DNA from: Anastrepha obliqua
Lineage: Eukaryota; Arthropoda; Insecta; Diptera; Tephritidae
Length of the DNA: 64,000 nt
Direction: 5' to 3'
Assembly: GCF_027943255.1 (NCBI RefSeq)
Contig: NC_072895.1
Span: 47,218,001-47,282,000, forward strand
Position numbers and translations under genes: made by a program. Under the pieces are notes generated by a model. That model saw only the letters and a list, made by a program, of their open reading frames with translations, was not told the DNA's origin and made no database searches. Shown piece by piece: positions 44,375 through 55,429 of this stretch. How positions within the stretch are numbered: the stretch's first letter is position 1; each line of letters starts with the position of its first letter.

Positions 44375-46040
44375 ATAGTACTTGATTTAACACTCTACAC
44401 AAGCAAGCATGTTATGGGAAGTGTTGAGAGGCCCTCATTCTCTGATCACAGATACATAAGCTTTCAAGTTATATTCCGCTCAAAAAACAAACTTATATCC
44501 TTTAGAAATCCTAAGAACACCAACTGGGACTTGTATAGGGATATACTATCAAAAACACCAATGATACCCGGACAAAAGTCGCACGTCGCACTTGAGAAAG
44601 GGGTTGAATTGTTTGCAACTACTCTTGTCAAAGCCTTTAAAAGATCCTGCCCTTCAACACGTAATAAACGCAAGGTGAAGCCTCCTTGGTGGAGGAATTA
44701 GGAGCACAAAGGCGTACGGTACATGGATTCTATAGATTAGCCAAAGTTGCTGACAATGAGTTCTGTTGGAAAGAGTATAAAGATCTACTAAAAGTATACA
44801 AGAAAGAGATACGTAAGGCCAAGAGAGAATCTTGGCAAGACTTCTGTAGCACTATGGAAGACACTAACGATGTCGCTAGACCTAGGAAACTGTTATCCAA
44901 GAATCCGTCTATACCAAGAACAATACGAAAAATTAACGGCGAGTGGGCTGACAGCTGTGAGGACTCTCTAGAAGACCTAGTCAGCACACATTTTCCAGGG
45001 TGTGCGGATACTGTAGATCTCGAACCTAGAGGAGATATTGTGCAAGAAGTCCCGACGAACGTAATTAGATAGAATGGGCGATACAAAGTTTCGACCCATA
45101 TAAATCGCCAGGACTGGATGGAATCTTCCCAGTCATGCTCCAAAAGGTAAGCCATCTTGTGGTACCATGGTTAAGAACGATATTCAGGAGATGCCTGAGG
45201 TTCAGCTACGTTCCTGTATTGAGGAGAGAAGTGAGAGTTGTGTTTATTCCAAAAGCGGGAAAAAGCAACCCTCTCTACTCAAAGGAATACAGACCCATTA
45301 GTCTGACCTCATTTCTCCTGAAAACGTTAGAGAAGATTCTAGACACATACATTAGAGACACAATTGCGCCGGACGAATTATCCAAGGCGTAGCATGCTTA
45401 CACTAAAGGCAGATCTAATGAAACTGCACTTCACTCACTTGTACTAAACATAGAAAAGGCATTAGAATATAAGAAGTATGCTCTAGGAGTATTTCTAGAT
45501 ATATCAGGGGCCTTTAACAACGTGACAAAAGATGCCATTTTAAATAGCATAGAGTCACTTAGTATGCAACCCGCGGTTTATCTATGGATAAGGCAGCTAT
45601 TAGCTATCAGAAAGATAAGAGGGGGAGTGGAACGAAGCGATCGTCACCAAATATGCATGCAGAGGTACTCCGCATGGTGGGGTACTATCGCCGCTATTAT
45701 GGTTACTTGTAGCAAATGAAATGCTCAAGAAACTTGACGGAGGGGCACCAAAACTAGTGGCATATGCCGATGACATAGCTATAGTAGTTACGGGAAAGCT
45801 TGTCCGGCATTATTAAAAACGCGACTAAGATGCCTGGGAGCCCCCTTGTTAGAGGGTCTGGAGGACGTCTCAAAAGCGGAGCTCGCAGCTCTACTTAGAT
45901 TCGCCAAAAGCGCTGACATCCTACATGATGTCTACTTTGGGTATTCATAGAGGTCGGTCTCCATCTGGTATCGCTAGCGACCAAAAGGTCTATGCGTGGC
46001 TTATTGCCTACCAGGCTAACCTAACTTAACCTCGGTCTAA
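44375..46040 (+). pseudogene. LINE: endonuclease end, reverse transcriptase, internal deletion, Cys/His tail
   Basis: Plus strand. The end of an APE-type endonuclease, ERPSFSDHRYISF, is near 44,440. The linker is KKEIRKAKRESWQDFCSTME. The RT start FDPYKSPGLDGIF (shifted frame, about 45,090) is followed by REVRVVFIPKAGK, EYRPISLTSFLLKTLEKILD, GVFLDISGAFNNVTKDAI, and the active site AYADDIAIVV at about 45,757-45,790. Only about 20 bp later the text becomes CPALLKTRLRCLGAPLLEGL, part of the C-terminal zinc tail, so the connection and RNase H domains are deleted. It ends near 46,030 in CTAACCTAACTTAACCT. There are stops at several places. Confidence 0.75.
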
Positions 46041-46673
46041 AGTCGCATTTTTTCCAAAAATTTTAAAGCGAGTGATCTGCTTGTAGAAAAAAATCAGTTG
46101 CCACATCCCAACCAGCAAATGGCTCAATTAGTTTTAGTACAACAAACTCACCCAAAGATATTGACACTGATTTTCATTTTTGCCTAAATATGGAAACGCA
46201 TTTATAATATACATATTTACTTGCCAAATACGATGCGATCCAAAATTTGATTCCAAATGTACTCGGTTTATGAGGCTTATACTGGGTACATTTGCACCTT
46301 ACTTTAGTGGAAAGTATTATTGATCAATAGTAATATTTTGTCCTGTCACATAGTAATTTTGACATTTTTTAATTAAGGGATTCCAAACGTTTGAGATCAG
46401 GGCAAATTTGTCGCTTGTCAGTGACTTGACTTCATTCATATTTTATATCAAACTATATAAGTTGCAGGATATCCGTAAAATCTGATCTAGTCATGGTTTT
46501 TCTAAAAACTTTAGGTCTCCATTTCATTGACAATAAGTAAGACAATTTTAGATTTAAATATAATCACATAAAATTGCTAATAATTTAATAAAAAAATTTG
46601 TCTTCTGTTAAAATATACTATTTTCCAAGAAGCAGGAATGTCTCGGCTAGAGCCGGGCATATGCAAAAAAGTG
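46041..46673. other. No recognisable gene
   Basis: A+T-rich spacer between the LINE 3' end and the TTAA-flanked MITE. Confidence 0.4.
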
Positions 46674-46677
46674 TTAA

Positions 46678-47398
46678 GGGGGGACTCTACTGTAAAAATC
46701 AAATTTTCATGGATTTTGTTTTCATACTTGTATTAATTTAATTAGTAAAAAAAAGTTTAGGGTTACATAAACACAGGTCTTGAGTGTACAAAAAAATTTT
46801 TTAAATTTATTTTCATTTCAAAATGGCAGCTGTACAGCCGCTTCCCCGAAACGCCTTTTGAAATCTGCCCACACTGTCGCGCATTTAAAAAAAATCTGAA
46901 ATAAAAAAAAACAAATTTTTTTTATTATATATCATTATTTTTAGTTGTTAAGCCTATTACTTGCAAAAAAAAAAATTTTTTGTAAAATTTTTGAAGTTTT
47001 TTAAAAAATCGACATTTTTTTGTTGTCATTTTGTTATTAAAAAAGGGGTTATAAATAATAAATTTTTTCCCACCATAGCTTTAAAAACTAGTAAATATTG
47101 TTAAAAATATACTATCAAAGTTTGAGCTTGATATGTTAATTTTTCACGGAGCTGTGATGTGGGCAATTTTGAAAACGTGGTTTCGAGAAAAACACGCTTA
47201 AACAATTGATCAAGCGCATATGACCGTAAAGCGCTCGAGCGCTCAGTTTATAGCTGCTTTGCTAAAACTTTTATAACTTGAAAACTATTCAAGATTTCTT
47301 TTTAAGATTTTCATGGAACATTCTGGAGTTGTTTCTGAGTATGTTTCAACAAAAAGTAAAAAATCGATTTTTTTTAAGTTTTACAGTAAAGTCCCCCC
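46678..47398. mobile_element. TTAA-flanked MITE, copy 2 (related type)
   Basis: 721 bp between TTAA at 46,674-46,677 and 47,399-47,402. Inverted ends GGGGGGACTCTACTGTAAAA and, reversed, GGGGGGACTTTACTGTAAAA, one mismatch in 20. No transposase. A core near 46,838-46,860 (CTTCCCCGAAACGCCTTTTG) is the inverted form of the core in the MITE at 14,114-14,764, although the ends differ. Confidence 0.8.
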
Positions 47399-47505
47399 TT
47401 AAATTATTTCCAACTCCTCCTCATTCCTGCAACTACGACAGAAATTTAAGCCTAATCTCCTTGCATGATTTTCTATGAGACATTGTCCTGTGAGGGCCCC
47501 TACTG

Positions 47506-48296
47506 CTAGCAAGTTGCGAGAGGTACCCACATAAAATTAGTTATGTTTGGCATACAGGTACTTTCTCTTGCAAGTTGGTCAGCCCTACAGTTCCCTGCTA
47601 TATCTTTGTGGCCTGGAACCCAGCATAAGATGATGCGATATTGTTTGGCCATCTCATTAAGAGATTGGCGGAAATGTAAGACACCCTTTGATGTTATTTG
47701 GATTGCGTCCAGGGCCCGTAGGGTAGCTTGGCTGTCTGATAGAATGCAGATATCCGTTGAAGATATTCTGTTTATCTTTAACCATTTTAAGGCTTCATAA
47801 ATAGCGTTTATTTCCGCTTGAAAAACACTACAGTGATCCGGTAGTTTAAAGGATTCACTGATAGAAAGCTCTTCGCAAAATAACCCTGATCCTACACCGG
47901 TGTCCATTTTAGATCCGTCCGGGTAGATCTTAACGGGTGTGATGGGTAATGGATCTTCTTCAAGTATAGAAGGAGTTTTCATTAAGAAATTCCTTTCGAA
48001 GCAGAGAATGGGAGGTTGGTAATCACAATCTCTGGGTATATCCGTATAGGAGTCTAGGATGGCTGAATGTCAACGTTTGACTTCGATTGTGAGCTCGCTC
48101 TGATCTTTAAAGCGGAACAGGCCGCTGAGTATTTGCAGAAGAGATCTAGAGATGACAGATGTAATAAGATATCCAAAGCCATAGATGGCGTGATTTTAAT
48201 GACGCCACATATGGCTTGGTATCGAATGAAACAGACACTGCTATATCTAGCATCAGCACTGATATATTTGTGTTTGGACTGAAAAGTGTTTGCCAC
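47506..48296 (-). pseudogene. LINE fragment with a well-preserved RNase H domain
   Basis: An open minus-strand frame of 158 codons (47,982-47,506) holds a complete-looking RNase H: IYPDGSKMDTGVGSGLF (Asp), SVFQAEINAIYEALKWL (Glu), ICILSDSQATLRALDAI (Asp), and WVPGHKDIAGNCRADQLARE (His and last Asp). Upstream, 48,296-48,054, ITPSMALDILLHLSSLDLFC is the spacer that follows RT in these LINEs (compare PTAGMEALLNLPPLH at 60,850). The RT itself is absent. It is a 5'-truncated copy; the RNase H frame is unusually clean. Confidence 0.75.
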
Positions 48297-48300
48297 ATAT

Positions 48301-48706
48301 CAACTCACACTAAAATTATTCTTAACGTATTTTTTGATAACATATAATACTATCTATCGGTGAAGGAACCCAAGTTTGGTATACTGATAAGTCCGAGCTG
48401 GAATAGAGAAGTAATGGGCACATCTCCACCATATTCCAGAAGAAAATTTTGCAATTGTAATCTGCACGCTCTCTGCTCCAACGACCATAGACTCACATTC
48501 AATCGTTCTTCGAAGCTTGGGGACGGCGGCGAAATGTTTATGTACCAATTGGAAATCCATATAAAGATAACATTGTGGTGTATTTCAGAGCATAAACAGT
48601 TTGAAGGCAACGGGAACGGCTTACGGTCTCGCAGATCATTAGGTCAAACCTCGTCTATATGATCAAGAGCCTTTATATGAACCATCCAAGGATTACAAGG
48701 TAAAAC
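48301..48706. other. No recognisable gene
   Basis: Open frames of 60-100 codons on both strands without recognised domains. Confidence 0.35.
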
Positions 48707-48708
48707 TA

Positions 48709-49608
48709 CAGGGTAGGCCATTTAAAGCGGGCCCATTTGTTTCTGAAAAAAAACATTGAAAAAAACATTTTTTTTTGTGTTGATATGAAAAATCATTTAT
48801 TTTGATTCAAGGAGATTTGTTCCAGCTAGTTTTTGAAAATGATATCCTTCAAATGTTTGCCTCTGGCCTTGATGGCCAAATGTGTCCTTTTTTCGGCGTT
48901 TTCCATCGTTTTGGCCAATATTTCGGCCGGTATGGCGGCGATTTCGCGTCGGATATTGTTTTTAAGTTGAGTTAGAGTCCTTGGCTTGTTGATGTATACC
49001 TTGGATTTCAGATAACCCCACAAATAAAAGTCCGGTGGCGTCAAATCTGGTGATCTCGGTGGCCACGGAAAATCACCATTTTTCGAAATCAACCTTCCAG
49101 GGAACAATGGCTTCAAAAAATCGATTGTAGCGCGTGAAGTGTACGGAAACATTTTCAAATCGATGCGAATTATGCGCCTGAGTGTTGTCCTGGCGATGCC
49201 TAATTCCTGAGAACGACGATAACTCGATGTTCGCGGAGCCTCCTCAACACTGGCTCGTACAGCCTCGATATTTTCAGCAGAACGTCGTGTACGTTGTCTG
49301 GATGCGTGGCTGGTATTGCTGAGACTACCGTGGTTAATAAATTTTGCGTATAAACGCTGTAAAGTGCTTTTGGATGGCGCACTTTTAACTTTATTTTTTT
49401 TTTTAAACGCACGTTGAGTTTTCACAATTGAGAAGTTATTTTGGATGTAAAGCTGAATTATTTCAGCGCGTTCTTTTGGAGTGTACTGCTCCATGGTAAA
49501 AATTGTCTTGGACTGACGCTTCCAACGCGCTATGTCATTAGTCGATCTGACGTTCCTGTCAAAAGTTATAGGGTTGCCAGATGGGCCCGCTTTAAATGGC
49601 CTACCCTG
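48709..49608 (-). mobile_element. Mariner-type element (900 bp) with perfect ends
   Basis: TA at 48,707-48,708 and 49,609-49,610. The inverted ends, 28 bp without mismatch, begin CAGGGTAGGCCATTTAAAGC at 48,709 and, reversed, at 49,608. The clean ends and open frame suggest a young copy. The coding part lacks the catalytic centre (see the next entry). Confidence 0.9.
48826..49494 (-). CDS. Mariner-type transposase lacking its catalytic centre, 222 codons open
   Basis: It starts MEQYTPKERAEIIQLYIQNN and has two helix-turn-helix units (residues 1-60, and about 65-115 with SRQRTRRSAENIEAVRASVE). Then LGIARTTLRRIIRIDLKMFP jumps directly to RATIDFLKPLFPGRLIS, WPPRSPDLTPPDFYLWGYLK and the normal C-terminus ending LKDIIFKN. 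In relatives in this window, the region between holds the first and second catalytic Asp (SDEAHF and QQDGATCH). Here it is cut out in frame. The third-Asp block reads SPDLTPPDFYLW. If expressed, the product could bind the element ends but not cut. Confidence 0.7.
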   Translation of the reverse strand: MEQYTPKERAEIIQLYIQNNFSIVKTQRAFKKKNKVKSAPSKSTLQRLYAKFINHGSLSNTSHASRQRTRRSAENIEAVRASVEEAPRTSSYRRSQELGIARTTLRRIIRIDLKMFPYTSRATIDFLKPLFPGRLISKNGDFPWPPRSPDLTPPDFYLWGYLKSKVYINKPRTLTQLKNNIRREIAAIPAEILAKTMENAEKRTHLAIKARGKHLKDIIFKN

Positions 49609-49798
49609 TATTAAGCTATACTATAGCTTGACCGTAATGAAACCGTCCATTATTTTCTATGCGCCTGCCCAGACCTATCAAAATTCTCGTTGCTTATATG
49701 CCTGATAGCCTAAGGCTTTCAGTGATCTTATTTTTAAGGCTATAGGCAAACAATATTTTTATTCCGCAGCACAGGATTATGAAACGTGTGGAAATTCA

Positions 49799-50165
49799 TC
49801 AAGTTGGCAGCATTCCTAAGCAAATATGATAATGATGGTAATTAATTGCTATCGCGCGGATCACTTGGCACATAGTGCCGGAACAAATTATATTCCATTG
49901 ATTTCGATTTTCAGCTTTTGCCTTAACCTGTGCACATGTCATGTTTTCGACTCTATGATCAAGGTCATCCATATTGGTACGTCGCCATGAGCCTCTTGGA
50001 CGTTCTCTATTTCGTGCTCCCTGTGGATTCCAATATAAAGCAGCTACGCTGACTTCATGCGCTAGTTTGGGCAAAGTATGCCATATCCAGCGCCATTTTC
50101 TTTCTCGAATCTGAATACTTCTTGGCCGGTATCTTGAAATTGTGGAGTTTCGCAGAAGCCGAGTT
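49799..50165 (-). pseudogene. LINE fragment, C-terminal end
   Basis: Minus strand: RERKWRWIWHTLPKLAHEV, then AALYWNPQGARNRERPRGSW and VKAKAENRNQW. This is the R.RKW.WIGHTLRK...AL.WNPQG.R.RGRP pattern at the end of many insect LINE polyproteins (RTE/CR1-like). The frame stays open for 91 codons to 49,799. It is cut on its 5' side by insertion of the CACTGG element at 50,171. Confidence 0.75.
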
Positions 50166-50173
50166 GTAGATTA

Positions 50174-53056
50174 CACTGGTTTACAGCCAAAATGCACCAG
50201 AGACGCCGTTATGAAATTCCTATGTAAAATCACCGTCTGATTCCGAAAATCAAGGTTATTTTTTATTCTATGGTAACGTTTTTGAGATATTTACGAATTA
50301 CCGTTATTTCAAAAAAACAAAAAATTGGGCCCACTTAATCATATATATCTCGAAAACGAATTGAGCGATTCCAAAACCGTTTAAAGCTTTTAAAAGGTAA
50401 TAAAATTTCCTATAAACTGTGTGTAAAACACTTTTTGCTAGGCCCTGCAGATTCAAAGATAACGAACTATCATAACGGATTTTTTAAATTTTTTTAGTAA
50501 AGATATAAAAAAAATTGTACTTTGAGAGAAAGGATCTCGAAAACTTTTTACTTTTTCGTGTATTTTTTGTTTTCACTCTAAGCTCTGTTTTATTACAAAA
50601 AAAATAAACTTTGATTAAACAAAATCGATGAACTAATACAAAAGTTACAAGCATTCAAGTAAATATATCCATATAGTAAAACTTAAGTATCCTACAAATA
50701 ATAGCATATGTACTGTATGTATTCTGTCTTAACTCTATGATCTTATTTTATAATTGAAAAAGTTATGTGTCTTGTTTTGACGCTTATTTATATAAGGATC
50801 GGTTTCTCTTATGAGAAACCAACAGTAGTCACCCATCATAGCGACATCCCAGAATCCTTGATACCGACTTTCAATCATTTTCATTTGCTGGTGAAACCTT
50901 TCGCCATGCTCGTCACTTTCGTCGCCAAGATTTTGCGGGAAAAAATTTAAATGGGAGTGCATAAAATGAATTTTTAAAGACATATTTACTCCTGAAAGAA
51001 AATTAAAAAAGGAATTAGATAAATACGTAAGTGACACATTAGCATATAATTTTCTTAGGCTGGGTTAATCTTCCAATTCAGAACAAATTTTGGTCGTTCT
51101 TGTTTGTTCGGAGCAGGGCAATAAATTTAGATTAAGAGCTATATATTCTCATGTAAATTTAAAAATTTGCTTTAACATTTTTTGTTTAGTTTTAAAGTTA
51201 ACTGAGAAAACGGTCTTATATACATATATATATATATTGTATATATAACGGTCTTATATGTGTTTTTTATTTACCCATTTCCGCATTGTTTTTGATTAAA
51301 TCGTTCTCTATCAGCTCGAAGGACTTTTGTGTTTGCCTAAAAAAGAAGTAACGACCTTTTCAAAAGAGTCCCACGCCGCTGCCTCCACTGGTGACAATAG
51401 TTCTTTGAAATGGGTATTGACCATTATTTTCCTTATTTGCGGCCCCACAAAAATCCCTTCCTTTATTTTTGCTTCTGAAATCTGTGGAAAGATTGTTTTC
51501 AAATGATGAAAAGCTTCGCCTTCTTTGTCCAAAGCCTTGACAAAGTTTTTGATAAGGCCGATCTTGATGTGGAGCGGAGTATGAGTATTTTATGTTATCC
51601 ACCCCAACTTGAAACGCGATTCGTTCTGGCCAATCCTTTATGATGTAGTGGTCTTGACGTGCTCGGCTATCTCATTTGCATAGAAAGCAACAGTATTTTG
51701 TGTATCCAGGTTGTAGACCACATAGCTTTCCAACGACTTTTAGATCGGTACATATTTTTCAATCATGTTCTTCGTATTTAATTAATTCAAGCAATTTTTG
51801 CATTGTCTCATATGTTTCCTTCGCATTTACTGCATGCGCGATCGGGATAGATGGCTTTTGGTTGCCAATATGCAATAATACGGCCTTTAAACTTAATTAA
51901 TTGCCGTCTATGAACAATCGCCACTCTTTTGAATCATATGGTTCACCAAACTGTTTAAATAGACCAGCAATGTTTTTGCAATAACAAACACTGTCCTTCT
52001 TCGTATAGTACTGGGAGAATTGTTCGTGACGAGTCATATAATATGTTACCTTAACACCGGATGAAACAAATTTAAATTGTTGCATACGAGAGGCATGTAG
52101 TTTGGCCTTTTCTTTTGACAATTCCAAATCCCTTATCCAATCATTGAGTTGTGCTTGTGACAAAGGGTTTCTTTCGTTTTCCGTTTGCAATTCAGTACAA
52201 CATGATGCCGCGTAATCAGATACTGCTGTTGACAATGAAACTGGAGCCGAAACTAAAGTTAAATTTGATTCTGGCAATGTAGCTTCCGTTGAATTTAGTT
52301 CTGGTAATGACACTGTAGATACGCTCGCATAGGTTACTTTTCTTGACTTTCCAACCCCAAATACTTTTGTAGTACAAATATAGCAGTCCGTTGAATGGCA
52401 AGTTGGTTCCCTCCTCTTCATTGGTGTAATAAATTTCATATGTCGCCTAAATAGATAGTTTAAGAATCATATGTACATATGACAGAATCATATGACAGAA
52501 TCATATGTACATATGCTACTATTTGTAGGGTACTTAAGTTTTACTATATGGATATATTTACTTGAATGCTTGTAACTTTTGTATTAGTTCATCGATTTTG
52601 TTTAATCAAAGTTTATTTTTTTTGTAATAAAACAGAGCTTAGAGTAAAAACAAAAAATACACGAAAAAGTAAAAAGTTTTCGAGATCCTTTCTCTCAAAG
52701 TACAAATTTTTTTATATTCTTACTAAAAAAATTTAAAAAATCCGTTATGATAGTTCGTTATCTTTGAATCTGCAGGGCCTAGCAAAAAGTGTTTTACACA
52801 CAGTTTATAGGAAATTTTATTACCTTTTAAAAGCTTTAAACGGTTTTGGAATCGCTCAATTCGTTTTCGAGATATATATGATTAAGTGGGCCCAATTTTT
52901 TGTTTTTTTGAAATAACGGTAATTCGTAAATATCTCAAAAACGTTACCATAGAATAAAAAATAACCTTGATTTTCGGAATCAGACGGTGATTTTACATAG
53001 GAATTTCATAACGGCGTCTCTGGTGCAGAAAAAAAGTTGAAATTTGTGATCCAGTG
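50174..53056 (-). mobile_element. CACTGG...CCAGTG transposon with long TIRs, copy 2
   Basis: 2883 bp flanked by TTA (50,171-50,173; 53,057-53,059). It differs from the copy at 18,261 by few substitutions, one small rearranged patch near 50,710 and an extra GACAGAATCATAT unit near 52,487-52,499. The flanks are unrelated to those of the first copy, so each arose by transposition, not by duplication of a larger segment. The left insertion site lies in a LINE fragment. Confidence 0.85.
50735..52439 (-). pseudogene. Transposase-like gene of the CACTGG element, copy 2
   Basis: Same structure as 18,820-20,524, shifted by 31,915 bp: N-part 52,439-51,897, middle part to 51,311, probable intron 51,274-50,992, and last exon to 50,735 (MSLKIHFMHSHLNFFPQNLG, then GERFHQQ, where copy 1 has SERFHQQ). 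It carries the same TAA (51,897-51,899), the same two TGA (51,759-51,761; 51,672-51,674) and the same frame change before the intron. The shared lesions mean the parent copy was already broken when it moved. Confidence 0.7.
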
Positions 53057-53059
53057 TTA

Positions 53060-54239
53060 CCGGACTATAACCCGCCTGGCGAACGGCGAATAGGAATAAT
53101 GGGTATGGGTGGTCTGGCCTTGAGGTATGACAAGTCTTTCAAAAAATTCACTACATCCGATAATTCCTACTGGTGAATAAGCAGCAAATAAGCCTCAAAT
53201 AAGCATTTTGCCCTGATTCCGCATCGCAGTGTCTGTCTTCATGGACAACATCTATAGCGGTTGTCTCTTGGAAATCTATTACCGGCAAGCTACACCTAAG
53301 GAGGCAGGAGGGAACAGCAACGCAAGGATAGAGACTCTTATCTAACACCCTATCACTACGAAAGCACATTGTTACTGGAATGTTAAGTAAACATGCCTTG
53401 TCGAAATTACCACAAAATCCTCCCTTTTGGTATCACCGTAATTTATTACATGTGTCCACTCTAAATACGGAATTTTTTGCAGGAATGTTAGTTCATACCC
53501 TATTAAGTAGGTATATCTTTAAATCCTTTTTTTGCAGTAGATTAAAATGATTTAATACGCGTTATAATAACGAACTATTTTTGTTTTATAACGCAGAATA
53601 AAAAACAAAACGACGAACACGTTTCTGGCCACCAGGCACACGCCACAAAATTCTCTCAAAAGAAACACAAACAACCAAATAAAATATTTTACCAGTTGCT
53701 GTTGTCAATTCCCCTATAAAATCTACAAAATGTTTTATTAAATTCCACTCACTATTAGACAACACACAAAGCCATATTTTCGTTCTTAAATACTAAGCAA
53801 ATGTGTTTGTGTTTTACTATGGCACCATTTAAAACGAAGAAAAAATAAATCAAACCGGGCATCTTGATATTAAAAATAAATCAAAAATTTTGTGGGTGAT
53901 AATGAAAATGCAATAGACTAATAGGGTAAGCTGGCGAATAGGGTGAGCGGGCGTGGAATGGCTTGTGTTATTCTTTTGTATTTTTATTATGGTAATGTTT
54001 TTTAAATAAAAAATACAATTTCGTAACTCATCCAGTTTTTAATATGTTTTGATGCAGTTTTTTTAAATATTCGAAAGCAGTTTCTCTATAGATTCAATTT
54101 TTGATAATATATTTTTATTAAACAATTTTATAAACATAATTAAAGTGTGACATACGACGTAAAACACATCCTTTTTTGTTTTTTTGAATGACATAAATTG
54201 CAAAATTTTTCGAGACTCCAAAATTCGGCTCGACAGACT
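53060..54239. other. No recognisable gene
   Basis: The first 330 bp are less A+T-rich and hold a minus open frame (53,369-53,151) without known domain, possibly a LINE tail. The remainder is strongly A+T-rich. Confidence 0.4.
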
Positions 54240-55025
54240 ATAACTAACTAAGCATTGAGACTAACTTCAGACATTCCATTCAAAATGCCGTACAAGCTGG
54301 ATTTACGTAAATCTGTCGCCAATCTGTTTGAACGACTCAGTACAAGTGAAATTCTAAAGGTGTTTGAAGATAAACCAATCTCCCGTGCGACTATTTTTCG
54401 TGTGTTCCGGAATGGAAAAGAACCGGAAAATAAGGTTATACAGGATCGCCCACCCAAAAGTAAGTGCCGCAACAACGAAAAAGCTGCTGTTAAGTGCCAA
54501 AAACAAGGTTGGTCAATCAACATGCAAATTAGCATGAAAATTGGCATTTCAAAGTCTGTTGGCATTTAAATATGCCAGCAAATAAAAATTCGAGCTGAAG
54601 GTGCAGGTGTGGGTGGCCATTTCTTCGAAGGGTGTTTCAGATTCCATTGATTCGCAAAAACAAAGCCAAAGCGATCAATGCTGATTTTTATATCGGCCAA
54701 TGCTTGCCAAAATTGAAGAAATTCATCGATAAATGTCAAGAAAGCGGCGTAATCATGTTTTGGCCAGACCTTGCAAGCTGCCATTATGCAAAAAAAAAAC
54801 ATTGGATTGGTTAAGTTAGCAAAAAATACCATTTGTGCCAAAAAAGATAATGCTCCAAACGTGCCCCAGGCACGTCCAATAGAATATTTCTGGGCATTTC
54901 TCAAGCGGGTGGTGTACGAAAAGAGCTGGGAGGCAAGAAAACGAGCAACAGTTGATGAATCGAATCAAGCGAAAGCTGAAAGGAATCGATATAAGCACCG
55001 TCTAAAACTTAAATCGGGAGTTTTC
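54240..55025 (+). pseudogene. Tc1/IS630-like transposase pseudogene
   Basis: Plus strand: MPYKLDLRKSVANLFERLST (54,284) with a paired-type helix-turn-helix, SRATIFRVFRNGKEPENKV and DRPPKSKCRNNEKAAVK. After stops come RKNKAKAINADFYI and LKKFIDKC. WPDLASCHYAKK (second-Asp block, about 54,764) is followed in another frame by FVAKKDNAPNVPQARPIEYF (third acidic block) and FWAFLKRVVYEKSWEARK. It ends near 55,020, where a SINE tail begins. The first-Asp segment is missing and several stops occur. I could not find its ends. Confidence 0.7.
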
Positions 55026-55030
55026 GTTCC

Positions 55031-55355
55031 ATATATATATATATATAATTGGCGCGTACACCCTTTTTGGGTGTTTGGCCGAGCTCCTCCTCCTATTTGC
55101 GGCGTGCGTCTTGATGTTGTTCCACAAATGGAGGGACCTACAGTTTCAATCCGACTCCGAACGGAAGATATTTTTATGAGGAGCTTTTTCATGGCAGAAA
55201 TACACTCGGAGGTTTGCCATTGCCTGCCGAGGGGCGACCGCTATTAGAAAAAAGTTTTTATTAATTTTGGTGTTTCACCGAGATTCGAACCTACGTTGTT
55301 TCTGTGAATTCCGAATGGTAATCACGCACCAACCCATTCGGCTACGGCGCCCGCC
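55031..55355 (-). mobile_element. tRNA-derived SINE, copy 3 (best preserved)
   Basis: Minus strand: A-box TAGCCGAATGGG (55,344-55,333), B-box GGTTCGAATCTCGG (55,291-55,278), body as in copy 1. The 3' end contains AACACCCAAAAAGGGTGTAC, a small stem-loop, then CGCGCCAATTA and a TATA-repeat tail (55,031-55,047). Confidence 0.85.
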
Positions 55356-55429
55356 AGTAATAATACAGTTATTAAAAGTAAAAGACAGACACAGTATAGG
55401 CCTACTAATTTCAAAGGACTTGAGACTTA

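Noticed and set aside
44464..45155. Minus-strand frames of 69 and 141 codons
   Set aside because: They are antisense to the LINE reading frame at 44,375-46,040, which shows real RT motifs.
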